DNA of 64,000 nucleotides from Saprolegnia diclina VS20. Taxonomy: Eukaryota; Oomycota; Saprolegniomycetes; Saprolegniales; Saprolegniaceae. Shown one piece after another: positions 53,101 through 63,148 of this stretch. Position numbers and translations under genes: made by a program. The number at the start of each line of letters is the position of its first letter. The stretch's first letter is position 1. The notes beneath the pieces were generated by a model. It worked only from the letters and a program-made list of their open reading frames with translations. It did no database searches and was not told the DNA's origin. Location: positions 39,727 to 103,726 of the forward strand of contig NW_008246096.1 of assembly GCF_000281045.1 (NCBI RefSeq), written 5' to 3'.

Positions 53101-55556
53101 CCTTGAGCTTGACATTGTGCTGCACCGCCGAGAGCGTATTCGACCCATTCTCGGCCTTGAGGGCCACCGTGTGCTGGCGCGTGCGAAAGCACCGGCCGTT
53201 GTGCAGCGCGACCTTGAGCACGCGGGACGTGACTTGGCCGTCCATGCTCTCCACGATGGGATACAAGGCGCGCCGCGTCTTGGCGAGGCGCGCAATGAGG
53301 TTGCGCTCGAGGTCTTCGCGTAAATGCACGAAGACACTGGACGTGGCGACGGTGACGGCAAACTCCTCGGCCGTGCAGATCTCGCGCGGAAGCTTGACCC
53401 GCGAGAGGTCTAATTTCGACGGCAAAATGCCCACAAGCGACAAGTCTTTCAAGCCCGGAACGCGGTCAATGCCCGAGATCATTTCGTTCTTTCGCACCAG
53501 CGCATATGCCTTTAGCAGCGGGTCGTACGGTCGAATATGGTACAGCAATTTCCCACCCGGTACTTTGGGCTGTCCCTGCCACTCGGCCTGTGCGACGACC
53601 CACAGGTAGCGTGGACTCCCCATAAAGACGTTGACCGACTGCGCCTCAGTCGTCGCTGGTAGCATCTTTTGGCCAAAGAGCGGGAGGATGCACCAGCCGC
53701 AGCCGTGGGATGTGGCCGTGAGCGAGGCCGAGCTCGTGCTCTTCTCGTGCGCAATGAGCTCGACGATTGCAACGCAGTTGGGGTCGACGACGTCGGTGAG
53801 AAAGCACACGCTCATTTGAAAGTGCACGTCTGCGACTGCATGGGCGGGCATCTCGGGACTGCGCCACGTGTTGCCAAAGAAGCGCCGCGTCACCGCGTGA
53901 AAGAACGTCACTTGAAGCCCGTACTCGAGCCTCGCTTGCTCGAGCTTCTCAGTGAGCGGCCAGTTCTTGACCAAGTGCAAGTCGATGCAGTACGCTGATG
54001 TTTTGCTCACGCGCGTCGGCGCAAGCGGCCCTTCCGGCACGGGCATGACGATGTTTCCCGACCGAAAGTGCTCGAACGCTTTTTCACGCTCGAGCCAGAG
54101 CTCAGAGCCACTTTTGCGCTTGGCGCGGGGCACCCGAAACGGCTTTGGAATCGGCTGTCGCAGTTGACCGTCGCCATCGTCGGTGCTCGACCCGTTGGAC
54201 GGCGGGGGTCGCGGCGCCGCCTTTCGCGGGGGGCGGCGTTTCGGGGCGTCCTCGCGCGTTGGTTCGGCCTGCTTTTTGGAAGGGGACGCCTTGGATTTGG
54301 CTGGCGATGCAGCCATCTTTTTCTTTCTCGACGGTGACTTCTTTGGTGACGCCGGCGCGGCCATTGCGGTGGTCACAGGCGTTGTGGTTGGCGCCGTTGT
54401 ATCCTTCACATCAGCACCTGGCTCGGGGCTCGTCGGTGCTGCGGTTGATGCCGCCTCGGGATGTGACGTACTCGGAGGAATGGACCCTTGCACTAGCGCC
54501 GCGCTGTCTCCAGTGCTGGCTTTGCTCTTGGAATTCTCGTTGATGCTTCGTGCCGACTTTGTGCGCGCTGATGCTACCACGGTTGACACCTCGGTGGTTT
54601 GTGCGCCTTCTTTCGGTAGCTTGGTCTCTACGAGAGCATCAGCCTTGTTTTTACCGTGATGATCACAATGTCGCTGTACCTGGGGCAACAACGCTGGACT
54701 CGACAGTTGCCTGTGTCTCACTAGCTGGAGGTTTCTTCTTCGGCTCCAGCACCGACACGTCGCCAATGTCGGCACGTGTGGTCTTGGAGGCACTACTCTG
54801 GTCGTTCGGGGCGTCGGCATTGGCAGTCGGTGGCTCTGACGCAAGCTTCTTGGCGGGGGGCTTTTTCGACGGTTGCTTTCCGTCTTCTTTGCCAGACGTT
54901 GCCGGCGAGTCGGTGGTCGCTGGCTTGGCATTGGGCTTCTTGGCCACTTGAACGACGTCGTCCGTCTCGGACATTGGAGAAGCGTCCGTCGTTGCCGCCT
55001 TGGCACCAGGCTTCTTCCAAGGTTTCGCGCCATCGTCCTTGCCCGAGGCCACAGGAGACTCGGTCGTAGCAGCCTTGGTTGCAGGCTTCTTCGCCATGAC
55101 CACAACATCGTCGGCCTCGGCGTCGGCCGGTGCTCCTGTAGGCTTCTTCTTCCATGGTTTCGGATCATCTTCTTTGCCCGAGGCTGCAGGCGTCTCTGTT
55201 GTAGCAGCTTTTGCTGCCGGCTTCTTGGAAACGACGACCACATCGTCGGCCTCGGACAAGACAGGAGCCTCGGCTGCGGCCTTCTTCTTCCAGGGCTTCG
55301 GACCGTCTTCCTTCCCGGATATCGTTGCAGAGCTTGTGGCGGCGCCTTTTGTAGGCGGTTTCTTCCACGGCTTTGGCCCATCTTCCTTGCCGGACGTGCT
55401 GGGCGATGCTGTCGCGCCCGGAGGCCCGCGCTTCGGGATCATCGACTTGCGCCGGGCCTCCGGCGCCGTCGCTTTTGGCGCCTCTTCGCTCGGGGCCTTC
55501 TTGCGTGGCCCTTCGTCGTCGCTGGCTTTGATCACCTTGACGACGTCCTCGTCCAT
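44151..55556 (-). CDS. NPHP4: Nephrocystin-4 homolog with a huge EF-hand array inserted, nine exons
   Basis: Exons 54680-55556, 45365-54627, 45180-45325, 45022-45133, 44865-44973, 44708-44820, 44413-44652, 44230-44376 and 44151-44183 join in phase to about 3,679 residues; one exon alone is 9.3 kb. Residues 1-290 are disordered, with KPWKK repeats. About 480-1,260 match the NPHP4 N-terminal part (FFGNTWRSP, FFHAVTRRF, GMYDD, FQFYTFEPTKTDRL, DVYDGDSLLPLGA, PLHTLLRQGQ). About 1,350-2,880 hold 16 tandem two-EF-hand modules (e.g. HFDKDGNGSISHAEF, LDKDGSGSISIAEF). The remainder matches the NPHP4 C-terminal part: CPDANVIVETRP, EIYIKYRVGDYPS, ISYRNPWDED and the diagnostic KKVYLFINDHQDQNEECLL. NPHP4 acts at the ciliary transition zone. 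The last two short exons are less certain; without them the frame stops at 44395. Confidence 0.88.
46870..51420 (-). repeat. Array of 16 tandem two-EF-hand modules in NPHP4
   Basis: The unit of about 90 residues is an amphipathic helix (LxxLLxxAxxxGVD), EF-hand loop 1 (HFDKDGNGxISHAEF), a Gly-Phe linker, then EF-hand loop 2 (LDKDGSGSISLAEF). Of 32 loops, by eye about 20 are canonical (Asp1, Asp/Asn3, Gly6, Glu12), about 5 are near-canonical and about 7 are degenerate. The degenerate ones cluster at about 47,340-48,420. The copies about 48,480-49,500 are most alike, pointing to recent amplification there. Confidence 0.9.
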
Positions 55557-55621
55557 GACCTTCTCGGCCTGTTGGCTTCCTTTCTGGTGCAATCTTCGAT
55601 CTTCCACGGTCTCGCCATTGG

Positions 55622-55658
55622 ATTGGTGGAAAATGAACAAGAAGCGAGGCTGGATTGG
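55622..55658. promoter_or_regulatory. CCAAT boxes (minus orientation) upstream of NPHP4
   Basis: ATTGG at 55622-55626 and 55654-55658 lie 66-102 bases before the NPHP4 start codon, within the 220-base divergent promoter shared with the cysteinyl-tRNA synthetase gene. Confidence 0.45.
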
Positions 55659-55776
55659 CTACAATGCTCTGTATTTTTTATTTGTTACCATCTAAATTAG
55701 CTTATTATTTGTATGCATAAGCACGTCATTTAATACAGCGTGCTTGGAGTGGCCAAAAATCAAGCATTTGGAAACC

Positions 55777-57802
55777 ATGCGAATCCTTGCGCGATTTCGG
55801 CGGGCGACGACGGGCCGGCGGCTCCTCTCGACAGCGCCGCGCCCGATATCCGCGCTCAACTCGCTCTCGGGCAAGGTCGAGCCGCTTCCAGTAGCGTCCT
55901 CGGGCCCGCTCAAGTGGTACGTCTGCGGGCCTACGGTCTACGACAGCGCCCACCTCGGCCATGCGCGCAGCTACGTGAGCCAGGATATTTTGCGGCGTGT
56001 CTTGACGGGCTACTTTCGCCATGATATCAACTTAGTCATGGGCATGACCGACGTTGACGACAAGATTATTGCCACGTCGCTCCGCGAGGGCAAGCCCATG
56101 GAGGCCGTGGCACGCCACCACGAAGCCGCCTTCTTGGCCGACCTCGCGTCGCTCAACGTCTTGCGGGCCTCTGCCATCACGCGAGTGAGCGAACACATTC
56201 CCGAGATCCTCGCCTACATTAAGACGCTCGAGGCCAATGGCTTTGCCTACACAACGTCGGACGGCGTGTACTTTGACACGGTCGCGCTTGGTGCCAAGTA
56301 CGGCAAGCTCGCCCCCAACGCTGCGACCGAAATCAGCGACGTTGCAGCCTCCGACGACTCTGGTATTGGCAGCGAGAAGCGCAACGTGCGGGACTTTGCT
56401 CTCTGGAAGCGGTCCAAGACTGCGGACGAGCCCGGGTGGGACTCGCGCTACGGCCGCGGCCGACCAGGGTGGCACATTGAGTGCTCGGCCATGACGCACC
56501 ATGTGCTCGGCGGCGCGATCGACGTGCACTCGGGTGGCATTGACCTCTGCTTTCCGCACCACAACAACGAAGTCGCGCAGTGCGACGGCTACCACCACAC
56601 GACCGCCGGTATCTCTAGTCTTGTGTCCGCTCTCAACACGCCTCTATCTGTGCCTAGGACATACGTGGTGCAAGCACTTTATTCACTTTGGGCACTTGTA
56701 CATCAAGGGTCTCAAAATGTCCAAGTCGCTCAAGAATTTCATCTCGATCCAAGATTTTCTGAGTGCGCCGGGGTCGTCCTCGGATGCCTTTCGGCTCTTC
56801 TGCCTCCAGTACAAGTACAACACAAATGTGCACTTCTCGGAGGACCGGATGCGCGACGCCAACGTCCTCTTGCAGCGCTTTACGTCCTTCTTCCAGTCTA
56901 TCGTTGGCCTCACAAAGGCATCGACGCTGCATCGCCGCCTCGAGACGCCCAATGATGTGCTCCTCACGGCGCTGGCCGAAGCCAAGGTCGAGGTCGACCG
57001 TGCCTTGCGCAATGACTTTGATACACCGGCGGTCCTCCTGCAACTGACGCAGCTTATCTCGCTCGTGCACCGTGAAGTTCAATCCCGCGACATTTCGATC
57101 GAGGTTGTGTGCCGCGTTGCCGCCTACGTCCTCGAGACGCTCCACCTCTTTGGCCTAAACAAGTCGCTCGCAGGCTTTTCGTCGATTGCGCTGGCGGCGC
57201 CGGTCGCTACCACCGACGCGGGTGCTGGCCTTGCGCACGCCGAGAGCATTCTCGACGAGTTTACCGCCTTCCGCGCTCGCGTGCGTCAAGCTGCGTTGAC
57301 CAACCCCAAGGACCCGCAGAGCCAAACGATCTTGGCGCTTTGCGACCGACTTCGGTAGGCTCGGTCCAACTTGAGTGTATGCCACAAGCGTACGTTGGGT
57401 AGGAACGAGACGCTGCCGCCCCTCGGTATCCAAATCGATGACGTGGCGCCGGGGACGTCGCACTGGAAGGCGCAAACTATGATCGAGGCCGACGCGGCGC
57501 CGGTCGACCCGGTCAAGGTCCAGTTGGCCGCCAAGCAAGCCGCGTTCGAGGCCGAGATGCAGATCGCACCCGCCGACTTTTTCCGACGCTCGGCTCAATT
57601 TGCGGGCCACTTCGGTGCGTTTGACGACGAGGTACACGGCGCCGTGTGCTCGGGGTGGCTGCTGAGCAACCGCGAACGATAGGGCGTGCCAACGCAAGAC
57701 GAGAACGGTCTCGACTTGACAAAGACAGCGCGCAAGAAGCTGCTGAAGAAACTCGAGAAGCACATCAAGTCGCACGATAAGTACTGGGCGACCCATCAAT
57801 AG
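55777..57802 (+). CDS. CARS: Cysteinyl-tRNA synthetase, probably mitochondrial or dual targeted, four exons
   Basis: Exons 55777-56608, 56658-57354, 57403-57631 and 57683-57802 join in phase (introns 48-51 bases) to 625 residues. Class I motifs: zinc-site CGPTVYDSAHLGHARSYV with the HIGH-like HLGH, GRPGWHIECSAM, HSGGIDLCFPHHNNE, and KMSKSLKNFI. The C-terminal part has the eukaryote-like ending GVPTQDENGLDLTK followed by a Lys-rich helix. The N-terminus (MRILARFRRATTGRRLLSTAP) is a good mitochondrial presequence. All residues that hold the catalytic zinc and ATP motifs are present, so the enzyme should be active. An ATG for a cytosolic form is not evident. Confidence 0.94.
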
Positions 57803-58310
57803 ACTCATAGATCCGGGGGCAACCTGAATACACCTGGTGCCGTCCTACATGTATAAGCAACTTGGACGTAAAGTTGACCACGGTACCGTCATGCCGGCAC
57901 ACGTCGCGCCGACGAGTGTGATGTCAGTTGCCTTTGTCATCGATGCACTCGCTTCGGCGCCATAGCCCAGTAGACTGCGCAGAGTCTGGCAGCGTTGGAG
58001 CGTAGGATTGGGTGCGCGTGCATCGGATCAATGAAAATGCTTTGGTGCTCGTGTAATCGAAGGAGACGGTCTCGCCTCTCGCCAAGGCAGCAGACGCTGC
58101 CCCCAGCCGTTCTGCGAGGGTTAAATGTCGATGTAAGCGTCATCAAGTATCGAGTCCACGATGCCCGATCGATATATTGGTATGAGCCAATCAGAATGGT
58201 CTTCATAATTCATATATCCAATCCAAACGCTGTATTCCCTTTGCTCTACCCAATCACGTGGTGCCTCCGTAGAATCCAGTCGCGTCAAGGTCGCTTGACT
58301 TGCAAAGAAG
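57803..58310. other. Intergenic between CysRS and membrane protein
   Basis: 508 bases; CCAAT words at 58187-58191, 58218-58222 and 58250-58254 precede the next gene. Nothing else is seen. Confidence 0.5.
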
Positions 58311-59087
58311 ATGGTGCTGCCGATCAACCGCTTCCGCCTCCCGCAGGACCTCAAGACGCTCTCGTGGCGCTTCGAGCACCCCTTTCGCTGGTCGACGATC
58401 CGAAACCTCGCGTTTCATCCGTTCAACTGGGCTCTCTCGACGCTGAGCCTCGTCCTCGTGCTGGGCTCCGTGCTCTCGCATCTCTCGTTCTACGCGCTCA
58501 CAACGCTCAAGTTTGGCCTCGAAGAGGGCTCGAGCGAAGTCGACATTACGATCCCCCATAGTATCAAGCACGCGGCGACAACCGACCTCGTCGTGCACGA
58601 ATACTTTCAGCTCGAGCGCAATGAGGACGACAGCAGCGCGATGGCCGGCGTCGACCTGCGCCTCAAGTACACCATCGCGCACTCAAAGGCGTCGCTCGAG
58701 GTGTACCTTGCGGTCCTGTACTTTGTCTCGCTCAAGCCCATTGTCGCCACCGTCTTCTTTACGCTGGGACCGGTCTTGCTCGTGGGTACGCTCGTTAGCA
58801 TCTTCCAACCGGGTCCCAACGACGTCGCGCTGCTCGTGTCGCTCATCGAGACGTACGGAGGTGTTGCGCTCTCTTCGGAAGAGGAAGCGTGGATCGCTGG
58901 CGGTCAGCACGTGTTTGTCGTACTTTTCTCGCTCGTCGTAACCGAGTTCTCGGCCGCCGTGTCCCACGACCTCATGCGACTCTTTTGCTGCGAGTGGCGC
59001 ATCGTCTACGACGAAGAAGACGCCGACGGAAACCAAATCGCGTCCGAGTCGACACCATTGCTCTCATTGCATGCTCTTGTCGAGTAG
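58311..59087 (+). CDS. Conserved-looking multi-span membrane protein of unknown function
   Basis: Single exon, 258 residues. The N-terminus is basic and aromatic (INRFRLPQDLKTLSWRFEHPFRW). Then come a span (WALSTLSLVLVLGSVLSHL), a polar lumenal or cytosolic region of about 80 residues, a hairpin of two spans (LAVLYFVSLKPIVATVFF, LGPVLLVGTLVSIF), and a last span (HVFVVLFSLVVTEFSAAV). The acidic C-terminal tail (VYDEEDADG) is likely cytosolic. No enzyme motif is recognised. The ATG follows three CCAAT boxes and has purine at -3. Confidence 0.7.
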   Translation: MVLPINRFRLPQDLKTLSWRFEHPFRWSTIRNLAFHPFNWALSTLSLVLVLGSVLSHLSFYALTTLKFGLEEGSSEVDITIPHSIKHAATTDLVVHEYFQLERNEDDSSAMAGVDLRLKYTIAHSKASLEVYLAVLYFVSLKPIVATVFFTLGPVLLVGTLVSIFQPGPNDVALLVSLIETYGGVALSSEEEAWIAGGQHVFVVLFSLVVTEFSAAVSHDLMRLFCCEWRIVYDEEDADGNQIASESTPLLSLHALVE

Positions 59088-59325
59088 CAAAATGATACAA
59101 AGAAACCTTGCTCATAGTGTACATCGTCGTCGACTGCGTGACGTACACACTTGCAACACGATGCGTCGTCCGGAGTCTCGCCAATGCCTCCTAGGTCACC
59201 CGCGCTTCACGGAAAATGTGACTCTGGTCGGAGTAGCGAGACTAGTGACGCACAAGGTATACAACCTCGGCACAAACAAGACCTTGATGCTACTATCACT
59301 CCACGTTTCGGACGACGTCTCGGTA

Positions 59326-60645
59326 CTAAAACTCGAGAAAAGCATCGTTCATGGCGGCTGTACATTGCACAGATTGCGGGTCTCGCGCCGGAGGCGACGG
59401 CACATCAAAGCAGGTCACATCCCCTGGGCAATGGAACGAGGGTATGATCGGGGGAACGATCTGGTGCGCTTCAACGTCTGCCCAGACGATCGATGTAAAC
59501 CATGGGTGGGCGCGCATGGCACTGGGATCGATAAGGCGGCGGCTGCGCTCGGGCCGCAGAAGCTGCGAAATAAAATCTACACAAAACGCTTGCACTCTGT
59601 AGCGACAAGGAGAGAACGAGCTACCTTTGGCCTCTTTCGAGACGGTCTTGGGACAAGCAAACGCGCCTTGCACGACGCGCGTGTAAATTTCAAACGGCGA
59701 GTCGCCTCGACCTTTGTAAAACGGCGTGCGCCCGACGAGAAGCTCAAAGACGACGCAGCCGAGCGCCCACCAGTCGATCGCGCGGGTGTAGCCGCCTTGG
59801 GGCTTGAGCTGCTCGGGCGAGAGGTACTGCGGCGTCCCGAGACTCGTGTACGTTCGCGTCTCTGCTGTCATGTGCGGTTTTGCAAAGCCAAAGTCTACGA
59901 GCTTGAGATGCCCACTGGCGTCCAAGAGGATATTTTCGGGCTTGAGATCGCGGTAGACGTAGTCTTCGGCGTGCATGCGTTCCAAGCACACGAGCAGCTC
60001 GGCCGCGTAAAACTTGGCTTCTGCATCGGAGAAGACGCGGTATTCGTGCAGCCTCATTACGTACATCGCATCCCACGTCACCAAAGGCAGTGGGACGTAC
60101 CAATGAAAGAGCTCGCCGCCAGGGACATATTCGAGTACAAAACACACTTGGTCGCGAGTCTGAAAGGTACCAAAGCTCCGGACGACGCCGGGAATCCCAT
60201 GGAGGTCCTGTAGCGCTTGCTTTTCCCGGAGGAGACTTGACACCATCTTCTTGGCGACCGCATCGGCCTTGTAGACGCTCTTGAGGGCGAAGTACGTCTT
60301 CGACGCCTTGTGCTGGGCGGTCGCGACCGACCCGAGGAAGCCCGTGCCCACGATCGTTTCGATACGAAACATATCAAGACTCAGCGCCCTTTTGACCTTG
60401 AGCGATCGGCCTAACACGCGATACGAAGGACACATTGGCAAGGACGAGGTGTACCGATCCAGTCGATAGCAGGCACACTCTGATTGTTGGAGGTAGAAAC
60501 GATCGTATACGCACTCTCGCGGTGGCGCGTCGACGAGCCGCTGCCCATCGATGACACGGCCGTTTTCCCGACCAATAGTCGACACGTCGGTTATTTCCTT
60601 GACTCCAGGCGTGTCTTGATCCCCATCATGTATGCTTAGAGTCAT
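59326..60645 (-). CDS. AGC protein kinase, PKA catalytic-subunit-like, three exons
   Basis: Exons 60101-60645, 59625-60052 and 59326-59576, with two 48-base introns that are multiples of three and contain no stop, so they could be misread as coding. Without them the protein has 407 residues. Kinase landmarks: GTGFLGSVATAQH, FALKSVYKADAV, VRSFGTFQ, YVYRDLKPENILLD, LVDFGFAKP, TYTSLGTPQYLSPE, and the AGC tail ending in the hydrophobic motif FLEF exactly at the C-terminus, as in PKA. The first 90 or so residues form an extension with no cyclic-nucleotide-binding domain seen. The Thr in the activation loop (TSLGTPQYLSPE) is present. Probably cAMP-dependent or PKA-related signalling. Confidence 0.88.
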   Translation of the reverse strand: MTLSIHDGDQDTPGVKEITDVSTIGRENGRVIDGQRLVDAPPRECVYDRFYLQQSECACYRLDRYTSSLPMCPSYRVLGRSLKVKRALSLDMFRIETIVGTGFLGSVATAQHKASKTYFALKSVYKADAVAKKMVSSLLREKQALQDLHGIPGVVRSFGTFQTRDQVCFVLEYVPGGELFHWYVPLPLVTWDAMYVMRLHEYRVFSDAEAKFYAAELLVCLERMHAEDYVYRDLKPENILLDASGHLKLVDFGFAKPHMTAETRTYTSLGTPQYLSPEQLKPQGGYTRAIDWWALGCVVFELLVGRTPFYKGRGDSPFEIYTRVVQGAFACPKTVSKEAKGSSFSPCRYRVQAFCVDFISQLLRPERSRRLIDPSAMRAHPWFTSIVWADVEAHQIVPPIIPSFHCPGDVTCFDVPSPPARDPQSVQCTAAMNDAFLEF

Positions 60646-60702
60646 TGACAGCAACCCAAAACCCTCCACGTCCAGAAGACCTTGAAAGAGAGGGTGGTGG
60701 AA

Positions 60703-62710
60703 TTAGAGCTTTTGGCCAAAGACGCCGATGCGATAGAGGCATGTATACTTGTCGTGGCCGTGGTTGGAGAGGATGTGCAGCGTCACGCCGTCGACGGGGG
60801 TTCGTGCAGCCTACGAACGCTCACATCAGTCTTGCGGGCGGAATCATGAGGAACGTACGAGGCCACTTAATGCAAACTCCTGCGTCGACGGCCCGCCGGC
60901 TGCAAACTCAAAGGTGCCCAAGTCGACCGACAGAACGCGCTGCAGGACAGGATCGAGGGCGAGTCCCTAAACATTCCTCTGATTGGCGGAGCGCAGATGA
61001 TGCAGCATGCGTACCGTGACTTGAAACATCTTTGGAGCAGTCGACGCGTTCGTTCCAGCACTGTCGGTGGTCTCGGGACGGTACAGTTGCACCGTGTCGG
61101 CCAGAATCGCATCTCGAAAGTGGATGGTGAGCTTCCCAGAGGACCCTTGGAGACTCCAGCAGTTGGGGGGTTGCCCCAGTGGACTGTCCTGTATGAAAGA
61201 TGAGCCAACTTGAAACGAATTCGCGCAAGTACCGTAATCGTAGTCTCGGGGTTGGAGCTCGTGAGCGGACACGAGGTGCCCAGAAGCGAGCAGAGCGGAA
61301 AGTCCGAGTACGACGGCGACGTGTACGGGGCTGGCGACATCCAATTCATAAAGAGCGCTTCGACCCACGACCCAAAGAAATCACTACAACAACATTAATA
61401 TACACACAACGCTAGATCCGCCTTCGTACCTCTTGTACATGGCAACGCGGGCGCCATTGGCACGGCTCGCATAGTCGATGCGTCCTGGACTGGACGATGT
61501 ACTACTTGCAAGAGTCGTCCGGAGCTCACTCGAGACGCGGCTCGTTTCTTCCCGCATCCACGTCGCCAAGTCGGCCTTGAAGCGCGCCATTTCTTGGGCG
61601 AGCTGCACATGCGCCTCCGAGTAGTCGGCCGCATCCGGTCGGGGGTTCTTCGTATCCCAGGCAGCAACGATCGTTTCGGTTGACTGGAGCCGGGTGTCCT
61701 GGGCACGACTGCTCTCTTTGAGAGTGCTCACTTGCCCCGAGAGGGACGCAATTGTCGACTCGAGCGGGGCCAGCATGCTCTGGACGTCAGCTGTCTGCAG
61801 CACAAAAGAAGACATCAAATTCAACGATTTCATAGGAAGGGTCGTACCATGCCCAGAAGAGCCTTTTGGACTGCGCCAGCCACCATCTCTTCCATGTGCT
61901 CCAGGACGGAGCGTGGAATCGGCTCCGTTGAGGAATGCTCGGCGCCAGCCATGTGCTCGACGGTCTTGGTCGTCTGCTGGTGGAGGACGAGCAGTTGGTT
62001 CATTTTGCTCGACTGATCACGATGCGCCTTCTTGAGCGCGTCCATATCGTGGATCATTGCATCTACATGCACTTGGATGGTCGAGATGGCTTGAGCTTGG
62101 CTGTGGCCGTGCGACGTCAACGAGCCGGACGACGACTGGACGACGCTGATCAAGTACCTAGTCACCGGTCATGACGCGCTTGCATGGCAGCGCGCTGTGT
62201 AGCGTACTGTGGATAGATAAAGGCCACGGCAAGACAGAGAACCGGCAAGAAGAGCCATGTATACCCCATGACGCGTGCGAGCCCGTCCACTGCTGCCCGC
62301 TACATCGATGGTCATCGTCACCGCGGCGACTGCGTTCGCCAGCATACCATAGATGGCTTGGTCCGGTACCACGGCAGGCGCTTCTTGCCAAGTGGTCGGT
62401 TTGCCATGCGCTGCATGGCCGCGTGCTCGTCCTCAGACTCGTACGCTTCGCCATCCTCATCGTCGTCCTCGTCGTCGTCCTCGTCGAGCATGGAGCCATA
62501 CGCGCCGCTCACGTCGTCGCGGAAGAGCGTTCGCTGAAAGGGCGGATCGACGCTCTCCTGGGACGCAAGGCGCTGGCGCACCATGAGCGGCGGCGTCTCA
62601 AAGCCCGGCGACCCGCTCTCGCGACGGCCCTTCCGGGCGCTGCCTGGCGTCGCGCGGTGCATGGTCGGGCGTGCGCGTTGGGAATGCAATATCCGGATAC
62701 GCGCCAACAT
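60703..62710 (-). CDS. SUN-domain nuclear-envelope protein, eight exons
   Basis: Exons 62348-62710, 62208-62299, 61848-62157, 61430-61794, 61233-61383, 61015-61188, 60859-60966 and 60703-60810 join in phase to 556 residues. The N-terminal nucleoplasmic part is basic then very acidic (EDDDEDDDEDGEAYESEDE). One transmembrane span follows (YTWLFLPVLCLAVAFIY), then coiled coil (about 150-300), and a C-terminal SUN domain: RIDYASRANGARV, SWVEALFMNWMSP, PNCWSLQGSSGKLTIHFRD, ADTVQLYRPE and the diagnostic ILSNHGHDKYTCLYRIGVFG. SUN proteins sit in the inner nuclear membrane and bind KASH partners in the LINC complex. It ends only 57 bases before the PKA-like kinase start, on the same strand. Confidence 0.9.
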
Positions 62711-63148
62711 CTAGCACATGGCCGCAAGCCCCCATTTGCATACATAAATCGATAGTGAAAAAGCTTGCGGCCAAGGCCGTGGGACCGCGCCAAAACTTAA
62801 ACTCTGAGGATCCACTCCATCCTGCACCAAGCGTAAGCTCGACCCGGCAAAGGTAGCTCTCGTGCGCGTGCAGTCGCTCCTACACTTGTCCTTGGTAGAG
62901 AAATATGCAGTCGCTGGTCAATTCGATGCTTGGCTGGCCTCGACATACGCCGTCCAAGTGCTTTTCAAATACGGTGGACCCGAGTCCGATGGCGCCAAGG
63001 ACAAGGAGGCACATAGTCGTTGGCGCCGAGCGCATGACCAGCTCAGGTAGCGCCAAGGGCCGATGATTGCATGATCCTGGAGCCCGGTTGAAGACGGCGG
63101 CGGCGGCTATCCGGATGCAGGATGCGGAAACGGATCCAGCCTGCGAAA
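62711..63148. other. Intergenic, divergent promoter of SUN and ULK4 genes
   Basis: 438 bases without a supported gene; no strong motif seen. Confidence 0.45.

Noticed and set aside
54628..55381. Upstream continuation of the giant NPHP4 frame, coding an Arg/Pro/Gln-rich stretch
   Set aside because: It overlaps the real first exon (54680-55556) in another frame on the same strand. The real exon has clear KPWKK repeats and splices in phase to 54627.
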